DNA of 43,356 bases from CAYGZC01 sp964354225 (lineage in GTDB: Bacteria; Bacteroidota; Ignavibacteria; UBA10030; SZUA-254). Under the pieces are notes generated by a model that searched no databases, was not told the origin of the DNA, and was given only the letters and a program-made list of their open reading frames with translations. Numbering within the stretch: position 1 is the first letter of the stretch; every line of letters begins with the position of its first letter. The position numbers were made by a program, and so were the translations under genes. Shown here piece by piece: positions 25,048 to 34,604 of the stretch. The stretch lies in contig CAYGZC010000269.1 of the NCBI GenBank assembly GCA_964354225.1, forward strand, positions 1 to 43,356. Reading direction: 5' to 3'.

Positions 25048-27117
25048 ATGGCAAAGGCAATTGAAAAAGAGAAGCAAGAAATTAAAGCAAAGACTCTGAC
25101 GGATACAAACAACAAAGGTCAAAATAGAAATAGCAAGTATACAGCAGACGACATTACCGTACTGAAAGGACTCGATCCAGTTAGACAACGCCCGGCAATG
25201 TACATCGGAGATATTTCAACCCGCGGACTTCACCATCTTGTTTACGAAGTAGTGGATAACTCAATAGATGAGGCACTTGCCGATTACGCACATTATATAT
25301 CGTTAAGCATCAATAAAAATGGTTCGGTCACGGTTTTAGATGATGGCCGTGGAATTCCAACCGATATACATCCTGGAGAAAAAAGATCTGCATTAGAAGT
25401 TGTAATGACAGTGTTACATGCAGGCGGGAAATTTGATAAAAATACATATAAAGTCTCTGGCGGTTTACACGGGGTCGGGGTTTCGGTTGTGAACGCACTC
25501 TCAGAATGGCTTGAGGTCGAAGTTTACAGAGAAGGTAAAACATGGCATCAAAAATATGTTCGCGGCGTACCGCAGGGCGATGTAAAAGTAATCAGCAAAA
25601 TCGATCCAAAGAAAACGGGTACAAAAGTAACATTCTTACCTGATGGACAAATTTTTAAGAATCGTACATTCAAATTTGAAACTATTGCTGAACGATTGCG
25701 CGAGCTAGCATTTCTGAATCCTAATGTTGAACTTAACATTCTTGATTTGCGTTCAGGTCAGGAACAGGAAGAAAAATTCCATTTTAAGGGCGGACTGATC
25801 GAATTTGTCAAATATATTGATGCAACAAGACCCTCGATAATGAAGAAATCGGTATATGCAAAGGGACAAGCCAGAGACGAAGGTAATCGGTTGATCGAAT
25901 TAGAAGTTGCCTTCCAATATAATGATCAATTTAATGAAAACATTTTTACTTACGTCAACAATATTAATACGCTTGAAGGAGGAACACATCTTGTTGGTTT
26001 CCGCAGCTCATTGACGCGATCTCTAAATAGCTACGCATCGAAGAACAATCTTGTAAAGGAAAACGGTGTGCAGCTTACCGGCGATGATTTTCGCGAGGGC
26101 TTAACCGCAGTGCTTAGTGTAAAATTGCAGGAACCGCAGTTTGAAGGACAAACAAAAACTAAGCTCGGGAATAGTGAAGTGAAAGGCATTGTTGAAACGA
26201 TTGTTGGAGATCAACTTTCAATATGGCTTGATGAAAATCCAACCGACGCAAAACGTATTATTGAAAAATGTTTACGTGCCGCCGAAGGTCGTGAAGCAGC
26301 GAGAAAGGCAAGAGATTTAGCTCGACGTAAAAGTGCGCTTGAGAGTTCAAGTTTACCAGGCAAGTTAGCAGATTGTTCTATCAATGATCCTGAGCATTGT
26401 GAACTGTATATCGTTGAGGGAGATTCTGCGGGTGGAAGTGCAAAGCAAGGACGCGACAGAAGATTCCAGGCAATTCTTCCGATAAAAGGAAAAATTTTAA
26501 ACGTTGAAAAGGCACGTCTGCATAAAATATTGGAGAACGAAGAAATCAGGAATATCTTCACTGCAATTGGAACGGGTGTTGGCGAAGATTTTGATCCAAC
26601 AAAAATACGTTACGGAAAAATCATAATTATGTGCGATGCTGACGTTGACGGCTCACACATCCGCACATTATTACTGACGCTCTTCTTTAGATATATGAAA
26701 GAAATCATCGAGCTCGGACATATATATATAGCTCAACCCCCGCTGTATAAACTTAAGAAAGGCAAGCAGGAATATTATGCTTACGATGAAGAAGAGAGAA
26801 ACGAAATTATTAAGAGACTAAAGAGCGAGAAGAAAGGGAGTAAAGAAGTTATTAGAGAGAAAAACGAAGAGGAAGACGTGATCCCGCTAACCTCTGATGG
26901 TATTTTGATATCTCGTTTTAAAGGTCTTGGGGAAATGAACCCCGAACAACTATGGATGACAACAATGAATCCCGAGACAAGAACAGTGCTGCAGGTTTCA
27001 ATTGAAAACGCTGCAGATGCAGATCGCACATTCTCAATTCTAATGGGTGATGAAGTAGAACCGAGAAGAGAGTTTATTGAGAAGAATGCGAAGTATGTAA
27101 GGAATCTTGATGTGTAG
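25048..27117 (+). CDS. gyrB: DNA gyrase subunit B
   Basis: The ATPase subunit of gyrase. The 689-residue protein has a charged N-terminal extension (about residues 1-32, Lys/Glu/Asn-rich) before the GHKL ATPase domain (ITVLKGLDPVRQRPAMYIGD, EVVDNSIDEA, GLHGVGVSVVNALS). Then come the transducer and a TOPRIM domain with EGDSAGGSAKQGRDR and DADVDGSHIRTLLL. The C-terminal end (IEKNAKYVRNLDV) matches GyrB. AAAAAGG precedes ATG 25048. It is followed 46 bases later by gyrA, forming an operon. Confidence 0.96.
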   Translation: MAKAIEKEKQEIKAKTLTDTNNKGQNRNSKYTADDITVLKGLDPVRQRPAMYIGDISTRGLHHLVYEVVDNSIDEALADYAHYISLSINKNGSVTVLDDGRGIPTDIHPGEKRSALEVVMTVLHAGGKFDKNTYKVSGGLHGVGVSVVNALSEWLEVEVYREGKTWHQKYVRGVPQGDVKVISKIDPKKTGTKVTFLPDGQIFKNRTFKFETIAERLRELAFLNPNVELNILDLRSGQEQEEKFHFKGGLIEFVKYIDATRPSIMKKSVYAKGQARDEGNRLIELEVAFQYNDQFNENIFTYVNNINTLEGGTHLVGFRSSLTRSLNSYASKNNLVKENGVQLTGDDFREGLTAVLSVKLQEPQFEGQTKTKLGNSEVKGIVETIVGDQLSIWLDENPTDAKRIIEKCLRAAEGREAARKARDLARRKSALESSSLPGKLADCSINDPEHCELYIVEGDSAGGSAKQGRDRRFQAILPIKGKILNVEKARLHKILENEEIRNIFTAIGTGVGEDFDPTKIRYGKIIIMCDADVDGSHIRTLLLTLFFRYMKEIIELGHIYIAQPPLYKLKKGKQEYYAYDEEERNEIIKRLKSEKKGSKEVIREKNEEEDVIPLTSDGILISRFKGLGEMNPEQLWMTTMNPETRTVLQVSIENAADADRTFSILMGDEVEPRREFIEKNAKYVRNLDV

Positions 27118-27163
27118 TACTATAAATATAGAATAAAATTTGAACGTGAAATTTGGAGAATAA

Positions 27164-29749
27164 ATGGCTGGAGTAAATGAAAAAGTAATACCTGTTGACA
27201 TAGAAGATGAAATGAAGGGATCGTACATCGATTACGCAATGAGTGTAATTGTTGCACGGGCATTACCAGACGTAAGAGATGGTTTAAAGCCAGCTCATAG
27301 ACGGGTTCTTTTCGGGATGCACGATCTTGGTTTGGCAAGTAATCGTTCATATAAAAAGAGCGCCCGCATCGTTGGTGAAGTTCTTGGTAAATACCATCCT
27401 CATGGTGATACCGCCGTGTACGACACCATGGTCCGTATGGCACAGGACTTTTCATTGCGCTATCCACTGGTTGATGGGCAGGGAAACTTTGGCTCAATCG
27501 ATGGTGACTCACCCGCCGCCATGCGATATACCGAAGTGCGACTTTCAAAAATAGCAGAAGAGTTACTGCGCGATCTTGATAAAAACACTGTTAACTTTAC
27601 TCCAAACTTTGATGATACGTTAAGAGAACCATCCGTCCTTCCCGCTTTTCTACCTAACTTACTTGTAAACGGCACATCGGGAATTGCGGTTGGTATGACA
27701 ACGAATATTCCGCCACATAATCTTAATGAAATTGTGGATGGATGTATCGCAGTGATTGACAACCATTCTTTAACAGAAGAAAAACTTTTAAAAATTATTA
27801 AGGCGCCAGATTTTCCTACCGGAGGAATTATTTATGGATATGAAGGCGTGAGGGAAGCATATAAAACAGGGCGTGGAAGGATCCTCGTGCGAGCAAAAGC
27901 AACAATTGAAACTGGAAGGGCAGATCGGCAGGCAATTGTAGTTACAGAAGTTCCATACCAGGTAAATAAATCTGCACTCATAGAGAAAATTGCTGACCTT
28001 GTGCGGGATAAAAAAATAGAAGATATCTCAGACATTAGAGACGAGTCTGATAGAGATGGATTGAGAGTAGTTATCGAATTGAAACGGGATGCCAACGCCC
28101 CCGTTGTTTTGAATAATCTTTACAAACATACACAAATGCAGACAACATTTGGCGTCATTATGCTTGCATTGGTTGAGGGGAGGCCACAGGTGCTATCGCT
28201 TCGGCAAATGATCGACCACTTCATCAAACATCGGAATGAAGTAATAGTGCGGCGAACAAAATTTGAGCTTGATGAAGCCGAGAAGAGAGCACACATAATC
28301 GAAGGCTACGTCATCGCACTTGATAATATTGACGAAATTATAAAGCTAATTAAAAAAGCGAAAGATGTACCGACAGCGCAAGAGGGATTGATAAAGAAAT
28401 TCAAACTTTCCGAGATTCAGGCAAAAGCAATTCTTGATATGCGCCTACAGAAACTCACAGGCCTTGAGCGTAAAAAAGTTGAAGAAGAATACAGGGAAAC
28501 AATCAAGCTAATCGAAAAACTACAAGCAATTCTCGCCAATAAAAAACTACAACTTCAAATAATTAAAGATGAACTTTTTGAAGTTAAGAAAAAGTTTGGA
28601 GATGAAAGACGAACAGAAATTGTCTACAAAGCTGAAGAATTCAGTATTGAAGACATGATTGCAGAAGAGGACGTCGTTATTACAATTAGTCACAGTGGAT
28701 TCATCAAAAGGTTTCCAGTTTCAGGATACAGACGGCAAGCCCGCGGTGGAAAAGGAATGACAGGTGCAACAACAAAGGAGCATGATTTTATCCAGCATAT
28801 GTTTATTGCCTCTACCCACGACTACATCCTGTTTTTCACAGACAAAGGAAGATGCTACTGGCTCAGGGTTCATGAAATCCCAGAAGCCGGAAGAATGGCT
28901 CGAGGCAAATCTATTGTGAACTTGATTGAAAAGCAGCCCGACGAAAATATTGCCGCTTTCGTGCCTGTCAAGGAATTCGATGAAAAATTATATGTTGCAA
29001 TGGTAACGGAAAAAGGTTTGATTAAAAAAACATCATTGGCAGAATATAGTAATGTTCGTTGTACCGGCATTGCAGCAATAACTCTGCAAAAAGGTGATTG
29101 TGTCAAAGATGTAAAATTGACCGATGGATCACAAGATATTGTTATAGGCACATACAATGGGATGGCAATCAGGTTTACCGAGGACGAAGCTCGTCCAGTA
29201 GGGCGTATCTCTATGGGTGTTCGGGCGATCAATATTAACAAGGGAGATAGAGTTGTTGGAGCAGTAGTGATTAAGAGACAGAAAACATCGATACTGGTTG
29301 TAGCGGAGAATGGTTACGGAAAACGAAGCGAGCTTGACGAATATCGAGTAAGTCATCGGGGCGGCAAGGGAGTAATTACACTTCGGGTTACCGATAAAAC
29401 AGGAAACATGGTTACAATTAAGGAAGTGCTCGATAACGATGATATTGTGGTCGTAACAGCGCAGGGGGTTGTAATCAGACAGCCGGCTGAAACAATACGT
29501 GTTGCAGGTAGAAACACACAGGGTGTTCGACTTATCCGGCTCGACGATGGAGATAAGATTGCCGACATAGCCGTTGTTCCCTCTGAAAACGAAAAAGAAG
29601 AAAATGAGGCAGAACATCAATCAATAGTACCGACAAAAATGGAAAGTTCTCGTTCGGAAGAAAAAAAGGAAAATTCTGCAAAGAAAAAATCATCTAACGG
29701 GAGAAAAGAAAATAAAAAGGTAGATAAAAGAAAAAAATCGGAAGGATAA
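27164..29749 (+). CDS. gyrA: DNA gyrase subunit A
   Basis: The strand-passage subunit of gyrase. Of its 861 residues, Tyr122 in AAMRYTEVRLSK is the catalytic tyrosine. The quinolone-determining region (HPHGDTAVYDTMVRMAQ) uses Thr83 where E. coli has Ser, and has Asp87. The C-terminal six-bladed domain contains a degenerate GyrA box (RRQARGGKG rather than QRRGGKG). The last 50 residues are a lysine- and glutamate-rich low-complexity tail. GGAG precedes ATG 27164 at good spacing. Confidence 0.96.
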   Translation: MAGVNEKVIPVDIEDEMKGSYIDYAMSVIVARALPDVRDGLKPAHRRVLFGMHDLGLASNRSYKKSARIVGEVLGKYHPHGDTAVYDTMVRMAQDFSLRYPLVDGQGNFGSIDGDSPAAMRYTEVRLSKIAEELLRDLDKNTVNFTPNFDDTLREPSVLPAFLPNLLVNGTSGIAVGMTTNIPPHNLNEIVDGCIAVIDNHSLTEEKLLKIIKAPDFPTGGIIYGYEGVREAYKTGRGRILVRAKATIETGRADRQAIVVTEVPYQVNKSALIEKIADLVRDKKIEDISDIRDESDRDGLRVVIELKRDANAPVVLNNLYKHTQMQTTFGVIMLALVEGRPQVLSLRQMIDHFIKHRNEVIVRRTKFELDEAEKRAHIIEGYVIALDNIDEIIKLIKKAKDVPTAQEGLIKKFKLSEIQAKAILDMRLQKLTGLERKKVEEEYRETIKLIEKLQAILANKKLQLQIIKDELFEVKKKFGDERRTEIVYKAEEFSIEDMIAEEDVVITISHSGFIKRFPVSGYRRQARGGKGMTGATTKEHDFIQHMFIASTHDYILFFTDKGRCYWLRVHEIPEAGRMARGKSIVNLIEKQPDENIAAFVPVKEFDEKLYVAMVTEKGLIKKTSLAEYSNVRCTGIAAITLQKGDCVKDVKLTDGSQDIVIGTYNGMAIRFTEDEARPVGRISMGVRAININKGDRVVGAVVIKRQKTSILVVAENGYGKRSELDEYRVSHRGGKGVITLRVTDKTGNMVTIKEVLDNDDIVVVTAQGVVIRQPAETIRVAGRNTQGVRLIRLDDGDKIADIAVVPSENEKEENEAEHQSIVPTKMESSRSEEKKENSAKKKSSNGRKENKKVDKRKKSEG

Positions 29750-29794
29750 AACCAACCCAGGTTTACTACGGAGGATTAAAGTTACCCACCGCTT

Positions 29795-30883
29795 TCAATT
29801 CTGTGAATCAGTAGGAAGGAAGAATCTAAAACTGCTTCCCTTCCCAAGCTCAGATTCAACTGTCATTGTCCCATTGTGAGCTTCAATGATGCTTCGGCAA
29901 ATCGCTAAACCAAGTCTTGTTGTTTTTTGGTCCGGTGATTTTCCTGTCAGAAAATCCTTATACTTATCAAATACAAACGGTAATTCTGTTTTGGCAATCC
30001 CAATACCCGAATCAGACACAACAACCTCAACATACTCACAGTTCTTGCCATCAATATTTTGTTCTATTGTAGATACCACAACTTTTATATGCCCTCCATT
30101 ACGTGTATACTTGATAGCATTTTCTAGGAGGTTATACATTGCCTGCTCAATCTTGTTGGGATCAACCTCAACCGTAGGGATATTCTCATTCACATTGATA
30201 GTCAGCACAATATTTTTTGCGGTCGCTTGAGGTATAAAGCGTGCACAGGTTGCAGGCACAAGCTCATCTAAGTTTGTAGATATCTTTTCAATGCTGACGT
30301 GTCCGGATTCAAAGAGACTAAGATCCATCATATCATTCAACAAAGCAGACATGGTTTTGATTGTACCACTGATACTCTGAAACATTTTCTTTTGTTCCAC
30401 TGTAAGCGGTCCGGCAGTTTCCTGTTCTAAAAAATCGATTGCAGATCTTAGCGTATGAAGCGGTGTTAGGAGGTCGTGCAGCAATTTTGAGGTGAACTCT
30501 ATCTGAAGTTCTTTCACATGTGATTCAGCAATATGGGCGCGCATGATCGTCTTGATACGGCTTACGAGTTCTTCTACGTTTTGCGGCTTTAAGAGAAAGT
30601 CTTTAGCGCCCAATTTAATTGCTTCAATCGCCAATTGCATTTCAAGACGTTCGGCAACCATTACACAATCAGTAGAAGGAGATTCCCTGCGCAAAATCTT
30701 GAGCAGTTCAATGCCGTCGATATTGGACATTTTAACATCGAGAAGTGCAAGATCAAAGGTTCTTTCTCGAATTAGACGGAGAGCTTCCTCGCTGTCATTA
30801 GTTTCGGAGGCATCAAATCCAACATCTTCAAGAGAACCCGCTAGTAATATTCGGAAGCCAGGGTCATCATTTACGATGAGCAA
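29795..30883 (-). CDS. Response regulator-histidine kinase hybrid
   Basis: A soluble protein with an N-terminal REC domain, a HisKA helix and a HATPase domain. In REC the acidic pocket (VNDDP) and phosphoacceptor Asp (ALLDVKMS) are present, but the conserved Thr/Ser is Val. HisKA shows HDLLTPLHTL with the phospho-His. HATPase has NLLENAIKY, DSGIGIAK and LGLAICRSII. There is no membrane segment or sensor domain, so it probably receives a phosphate or interacts with a partner. The printed start is TTG 30883, which has no ribosome site; AGGAG lies six bases before an in-frame ATA at 30901 that would give an MKTKPQLLIV start. It converges with gyrA. Confidence 0.9.
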   Translation of the reverse strand: MLIVNDDPGFRILLAGSLEDVGFDASETNDSEEALRLIRERTFDLALLDVKMSNIDGIELLKILRRESPSTDCVMVAERLEMQLAIEAIKLGAKDFLLKPQNVEELVSRIKTIMRAHIAESHVKELQIEFTSKLLHDLLTPLHTLRSAIDFLEQETAGPLTVEQKKMFQSISGTIKTMSALLNDMMDLSLFESGHVSIEKISTNLDELVPATCARFIPQATAKNIVLTINVNENIPTVEVDPNKIEQAMYNLLENAIKYTRNGGHIKVVVSTIEQNIDGKNCEYVEVVVSDSGIGIAKTELPFVFDKYKDFLTGKSPDQKTTRLGLAICRSIIEAHNGTMTVESELGKGSSFRFFLPTDSQN

Positions 30884-31027
30884 CTGCGGTTTAGTTTTTA
30901 TAAATAACTCCTAAGCATGATTTATATTTATCGAAGGTAATGATAGAAAAAATCGACCTCAAAGTCAATAATTATGTGATTCATTGCATTTCACAGAGGT
31001 TCTTTGTACATTCAAAACAATAAATTC

Positions 31028-31074
31028 GTTCAATTTGAACTATTTATAAACAAAAACATTGTATTTATAAATAC
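31028..31074. promoter_or_regulatory. Two palindromes before the adenosine deaminase gene
   Basis: GTTCAATTTGAAC (31028-31040, symmetric around a central T) and GTATTTATAAATAC (31061-31074, perfect) lie within the last 60 bases before ATG 31086. They could be operators or part of the promoter, but no known regulator motif is recognised. Confidence 0.4.
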
Positions 31075-31085
31075 ACCAGATAAAA

Positions 31086-32171
31086 ATGAAGCTAACAGAA
31101 AAATTCATCCGCACATTACCCAAAGTTGTACTGCATGATCATTTAGATGGGGGATTAAGAACCCAGACAATCATTGAATTGGCAAAAGAAATTGGATATA
31201 AAAAACTACCTACAACCAACGCGGGAGAATTACAAAAATGGTTTCAACGAGGCGCTTGGCGTGGAAGTTTACCGCTTTATCTTGAAGGGTTTACCCATAC
31301 AACCGGCGTGATGCAGACCGATGGGGCGCTTGAACGTACCGCTTACGAGATGATGGAAGATATGTATAAGGATGGGGTCGTTTATGTCGAGACTCGATTT
31401 GCACCAGTATTCCATACGAATAAGGGTTTACACAGGGAGGAAATTGTTGCATCTGTCCTGAAAGGTTTAGATAGAGGTAGAAAAGATTTTGGAGTTGAAT
31501 ACGGACTGATCATATGTGCGATGCGCAATATGAAACTTTCTCAAGAAATAGCTGAGCTTGCAGTTGACTTCCGCGAAAGGGGTGTTGTCGGGTTCGACCT
31601 TGCGGGCGAAGAAGGTGGATTTCCACCCAAGAAGCACGTAGATGCCTTTCACTATATTCAACGTGAAAATTTTAACATCACCATTCATGCCGGAGAAGGT
31701 TTTGGTAAAGAATCGATCTGGCAGGCAATCCAGTGGTGTGGTGCTCATCGTATTGGTCATGCAACCCGACTAATTGAAGATATCAAGGTTTCCGATGATG
31801 ATCCCACGGAAGTAGTTAGCATGGGATATCTTGCGCAATACGTTCTCGATAAAAGGATACCATTAGAAATTTGCTTAACAAGCAACGTGGACACGGGGGC
31901 CGTTAAAAGCGTGGAGGAGCATCCCTTCCGAATTTTACATCGCTATAAATTTCGTGTCACACTCAACACTGATGATCGACTCATGAGTAACACGACAATG
32001 ACTAAAGAGTACAAAGTCGCTCACGATGTATTTAAACTCTCATTCGCTGACTTAGAAAAATTATCGATAAATGCTATGAAGAGCGCTTTTATTCCGTACA
32101 AAAAACGCATTGATTTAATTTATAACGTCATTAAACCTGGATATAAAAAAGCCAAATCGAAATTAAAATAA
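31086..32171 (+). CDS. add: Adenosine deaminase
   Basis: A 361-residue zinc hydrolase that converts adenosine to inosine. Motifs are HDHLDG (His17 and His19), the HAGEG loop with the catalytic Glu, the HRIGHATRL His, and LNTDDRLMS, whose first Asp completes the metal site. The family usually has DDP at that spot, and here it is DDR, as in some actinobacterial and related enzymes. No signal peptide is evident, so it is cytoplasmic. No ribosome site is visible at ATG 31086. It is a single gene between divergent and downstream units. Confidence 0.93.
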   Translation: MKLTEKFIRTLPKVVLHDHLDGGLRTQTIIELAKEIGYKKLPTTNAGELQKWFQRGAWRGSLPLYLEGFTHTTGVMQTDGALERTAYEMMEDMYKDGVVYVETRFAPVFHTNKGLHREEIVASVLKGLDRGRKDFGVEYGLIICAMRNMKLSQEIAELAVDFRERGVVGFDLAGEEGGFPPKKHVDAFHYIQRENFNITIHAGEGFGKESIWQAIQWCGAHRIGHATRLIEDIKVSDDDPTEVVSMGYLAQYVLDKRIPLEICLTSNVDTGAVKSVEEHPFRILHRYKFRVTLNTDDRLMSNTTMTKEYKVAHDVFKLSFADLEKLSINAMKSAFIPYKKRIDLIYNVIKPGYKKAKSKLK

Positions 32172-32408
32172 AAGAAAGCTTAACAGAGATTAGCCCCGCT
32201 ACGGGAAAAGTTCTTCCCCCAAAACGTTAAAAACAGATATTTTTTTTGGAGAATATCTTGATTATCCCCCTATAATTCCTTTCCCAACCCATTTAGATCC
32301 GCCCCAGTTGCTTTACGTCACAATGGGTGTCGATTGTCAACACCGACGTGCAAATATTAGCGTAGTTTAGTTGCGTTAAATATTTTAACAATGTATTTAG
32401 AGGGTCAA

Positions 32409-34424
32409 ATGTCAAAAAACAATATACACACAGGTGCTGTGAAGAAAAATCTTCTACAGACATTCGGAGATATAATTAACAAGAAACAGGAGTTCATTAC
32501 TGAGCAGCCATTAAATGAAAAATCGTTAAACGGGAATGGCACATCAGTACCAGAACCAATAATTAGTGGTAATGTGTCCGGAGAAAAGACAGCGATGGAA
32601 GAGTTGTCAAGCCGCGTCTTAGACAATCAAAACCCGGAAGAGGTCGTCATAAAAAAGGTCCCGCCGCCGAGATTGATACAAACTCTAATTGAGAAATGTA
32701 ATGTTTCGCAGGAAAAAATCCAGCGAGCATTAGAGATTCAACGCGGTACTAACGATAAGCGCCGACTTACAGATATTCTTGTTGATGAGTTGGGCGAAGA
32801 TCGCGATCTAATTTTCCGGACGGTTGCACGGTATTACTCTTTCGAGACTGTAGATCCAACACAAATATTTGGCAACAAAGAGAGACTTCAGTTTATTCGT
32901 CAAATTTTAGATTCTCTCCCGCCGTATTATTACGAAATGGCAGTTCGGAGGAAAGCACTACCATATGAGCTATACACTAATGGTTACGACAAACTCATCA
33001 TTGTTACGCCCGACACTACACATCCAGAGGTTCATTCAGTTGCTCGCGCATTCCAATTTCCAAGATACGAAATTAAGCATGTTAGCTTGGCAAATTGGAA
33101 TGAGTTGTGGAGGCAACTTGCTTTTGATCAGGGATCTAAGCAGCTTGGACTTGACATTGAAGATGAATTCGTTGAGCTGACGAAGGAAGAAAGCGATCGA
33201 GATCTAGAGCACTCGTTAGAAGATGAAATTGGGCGTGGCAAACTGAACGAAATCGTTGAGGGCTTATTGGTTGATGGTGTTCGCACGGGTGCCAGCGATA
33301 TCCATGTAATTCCAAAAGGTGGAAATAGGACGGAATTTCATTTTAGAATAGATGGAAAATTATCTCTTTGGAGCGCAATAACCGATATGCGCGCCGAGGC
33401 AGTCCTCACTGTCATTAAAGATCGCGCGAAGAACCTCGACAGGTTTGAAAAATTTCTATCGCAAGATGGATTCGCCCAAAGGATGGTCGACAATAAAGTG
33501 TACCGATTCAGATTTTCTACGATGCCTATTTACGGTAGCGACCTTAGGAGTAAGCTTGAATCTATAGTTATCCGAATTCTTCGTGGAACCGACGATGCAA
33601 TGGGCATAGAATCGCTTGGTTTGGAGGGAAGGAGTTTAGAGATATTCAGGAAAGCAATACGAAAACCCCAGGGAATGATTATCTTCACCGGACCTACGGG
33701 CAGCGGAAAAACGACCTCTCAGCATGCAGCTATAAAAGAAATAATGGATCCCGGAATTAACATTATTACAATTGAAGATCCGGTCGAATATCTTATTGAG
33801 GGTTGCCGACAGGTAAAGCTCAATCACAAACTCGATTTCGAAGGCGCATTGCGAGGATTATTACGTCATGATCCCGACATTGTTATGGTTGGCGAGATGC
33901 GAGATAAAACGACTGCCGAGATTGCTGTAAAACTTGCAAACACGGGTCATCTTATTTTTTCTACACTGCATACCAATGATTCGGTAAGCACTATTACAAG
34001 ACTCTATAACATGGGCATTGAACCATTTTTACTTGCCTACACAATAAATATTATTGTTGCCCAACGACTGCTCCGAAAGTTGTGTGAGCGCTGCAAGATG
34101 GTCGACGAGGATATTGATATGGAGTTATTGTTGAATGCAGGTCTCACTGAGAAAGAGATTGAAAATACAAAATTCTATAAACCAGTTGGTTGCGCTCATT
34201 GCATTAAAGGGTATCGTGGACGAATAGGAGTTTTCGAGGCGCTCGCAATGGATAAGGAAATGAGAAAAATTATTTTAAAGTCCAGAGATTTTGTCGACGA
34301 AGAAGCATTGCGTGCATTAGCACTGCAAAATGGTATGAAGACACTGAGACAAACCGCGCTCGATCTTGTTAAACAGGGTGTTACTTCAATCGAGACAGCA
34401 GAAGGTATGATAATAGAAGATTAG
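32409..34424 (+). CDS. GspE/PilB-type secretion or pilus ATPase
   Basis: A hexameric ATPase that would power type IV pilus extension or type II secretion. I chose ATG 32409 because a GAGGG lies just upstream; ATG 32391 would add six residues. The protein has a Lys/Asn-rich N-terminus and then a GspE N-terminal domain (KCNVSQEKIQRALEIQ). The ATPase core has Walker A GPTGSGKTT, Walker B-like MVGEMRD and a tetracysteine zinc element (LCERCKMV and GCAHCIKGYRGR). There is no pilus or secretin gene next to it. A structured 3' element and terminator follow. Confidence 0.92.
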   Translation: MSKNNIHTGAVKKNLLQTFGDIINKKQEFITEQPLNEKSLNGNGTSVPEPIISGNVSGEKTAMEELSSRVLDNQNPEEVVIKKVPPPRLIQTLIEKCNVSQEKIQRALEIQRGTNDKRRLTDILVDELGEDRDLIFRTVARYYSFETVDPTQIFGNKERLQFIRQILDSLPPYYYEMAVRRKALPYELYTNGYDKLIIVTPDTTHPEVHSVARAFQFPRYEIKHVSLANWNELWRQLAFDQGSKQLGLDIEDEFVELTKEESDRDLEHSLEDEIGRGKLNEIVEGLLVDGVRTGASDIHVIPKGGNRTEFHFRIDGKLSLWSAITDMRAEAVLTVIKDRAKNLDRFEKFLSQDGFAQRMVDNKVYRFRFSTMPIYGSDLRSKLESIVIRILRGTDDAMGIESLGLEGRSLEIFRKAIRKPQGMIIFTGPTGSGKTTSQHAAIKEIMDPGINIITIEDPVEYLIEGCRQVKLNHKLDFEGALRGLLRHDPDIVMVGEMRDKTTAEIAVKLANTGHLIFSTLHTNDSVSTITRLYNMGIEPFLLAYTINIIVAQRLLRKLCERCKMVDEDIDMELLLNAGLTEKEIENTKFYKPVGCAHCIKGYRGRIGVFEALAMDKEMRKIILKSRDFVDEEALRALALQNGMKTLRQTALDLVKQGVTSIETAEGMIIED

Positions 34425-34437
34425 GTTAGGATCGCAA

Positions 34438-34479
34438 TGGCAGCTGGCCGCTTATAAAGGGCGACCCTCCCAGTTGCCA
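34438..34479 (+). ncRNA. Structured 3' element after the GspE/PilB gene
   Basis: TGGCAGCTGG and CCAGTTGCCA form a 10-bp stem (one G-U) enclosing a 22-base region that can itself fold (CGC/GCG). The sequence starts 14 bases after the stop codon. It may be a processed 3' RNA, a stability element or a riboswitch-like structure; it fits no class I recognise. Confidence 0.45.
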
Positions 34480-34488
34480 AAACCAGAA

Positions 34489-34518
34489 GCCTGAGATTTT
34501 ACACTCAGGTTTTTTTAT
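34489..34518 (+). terminator. Intrinsic terminator
   Basis: CCTGAG and CTCAGG pair around an eight-base loop and are followed by eight T and ATTT. It ends the GspE/PilB transcript. Confidence 0.85.
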
Positions 34519-34604
34519 TTCTGTTTGTACCAAATCTAAAAAACCTATTTCACCAAATTATCTTGGATGGAAATTGAAACATTATAGTTCTCACTAGATA
34601 CAAA

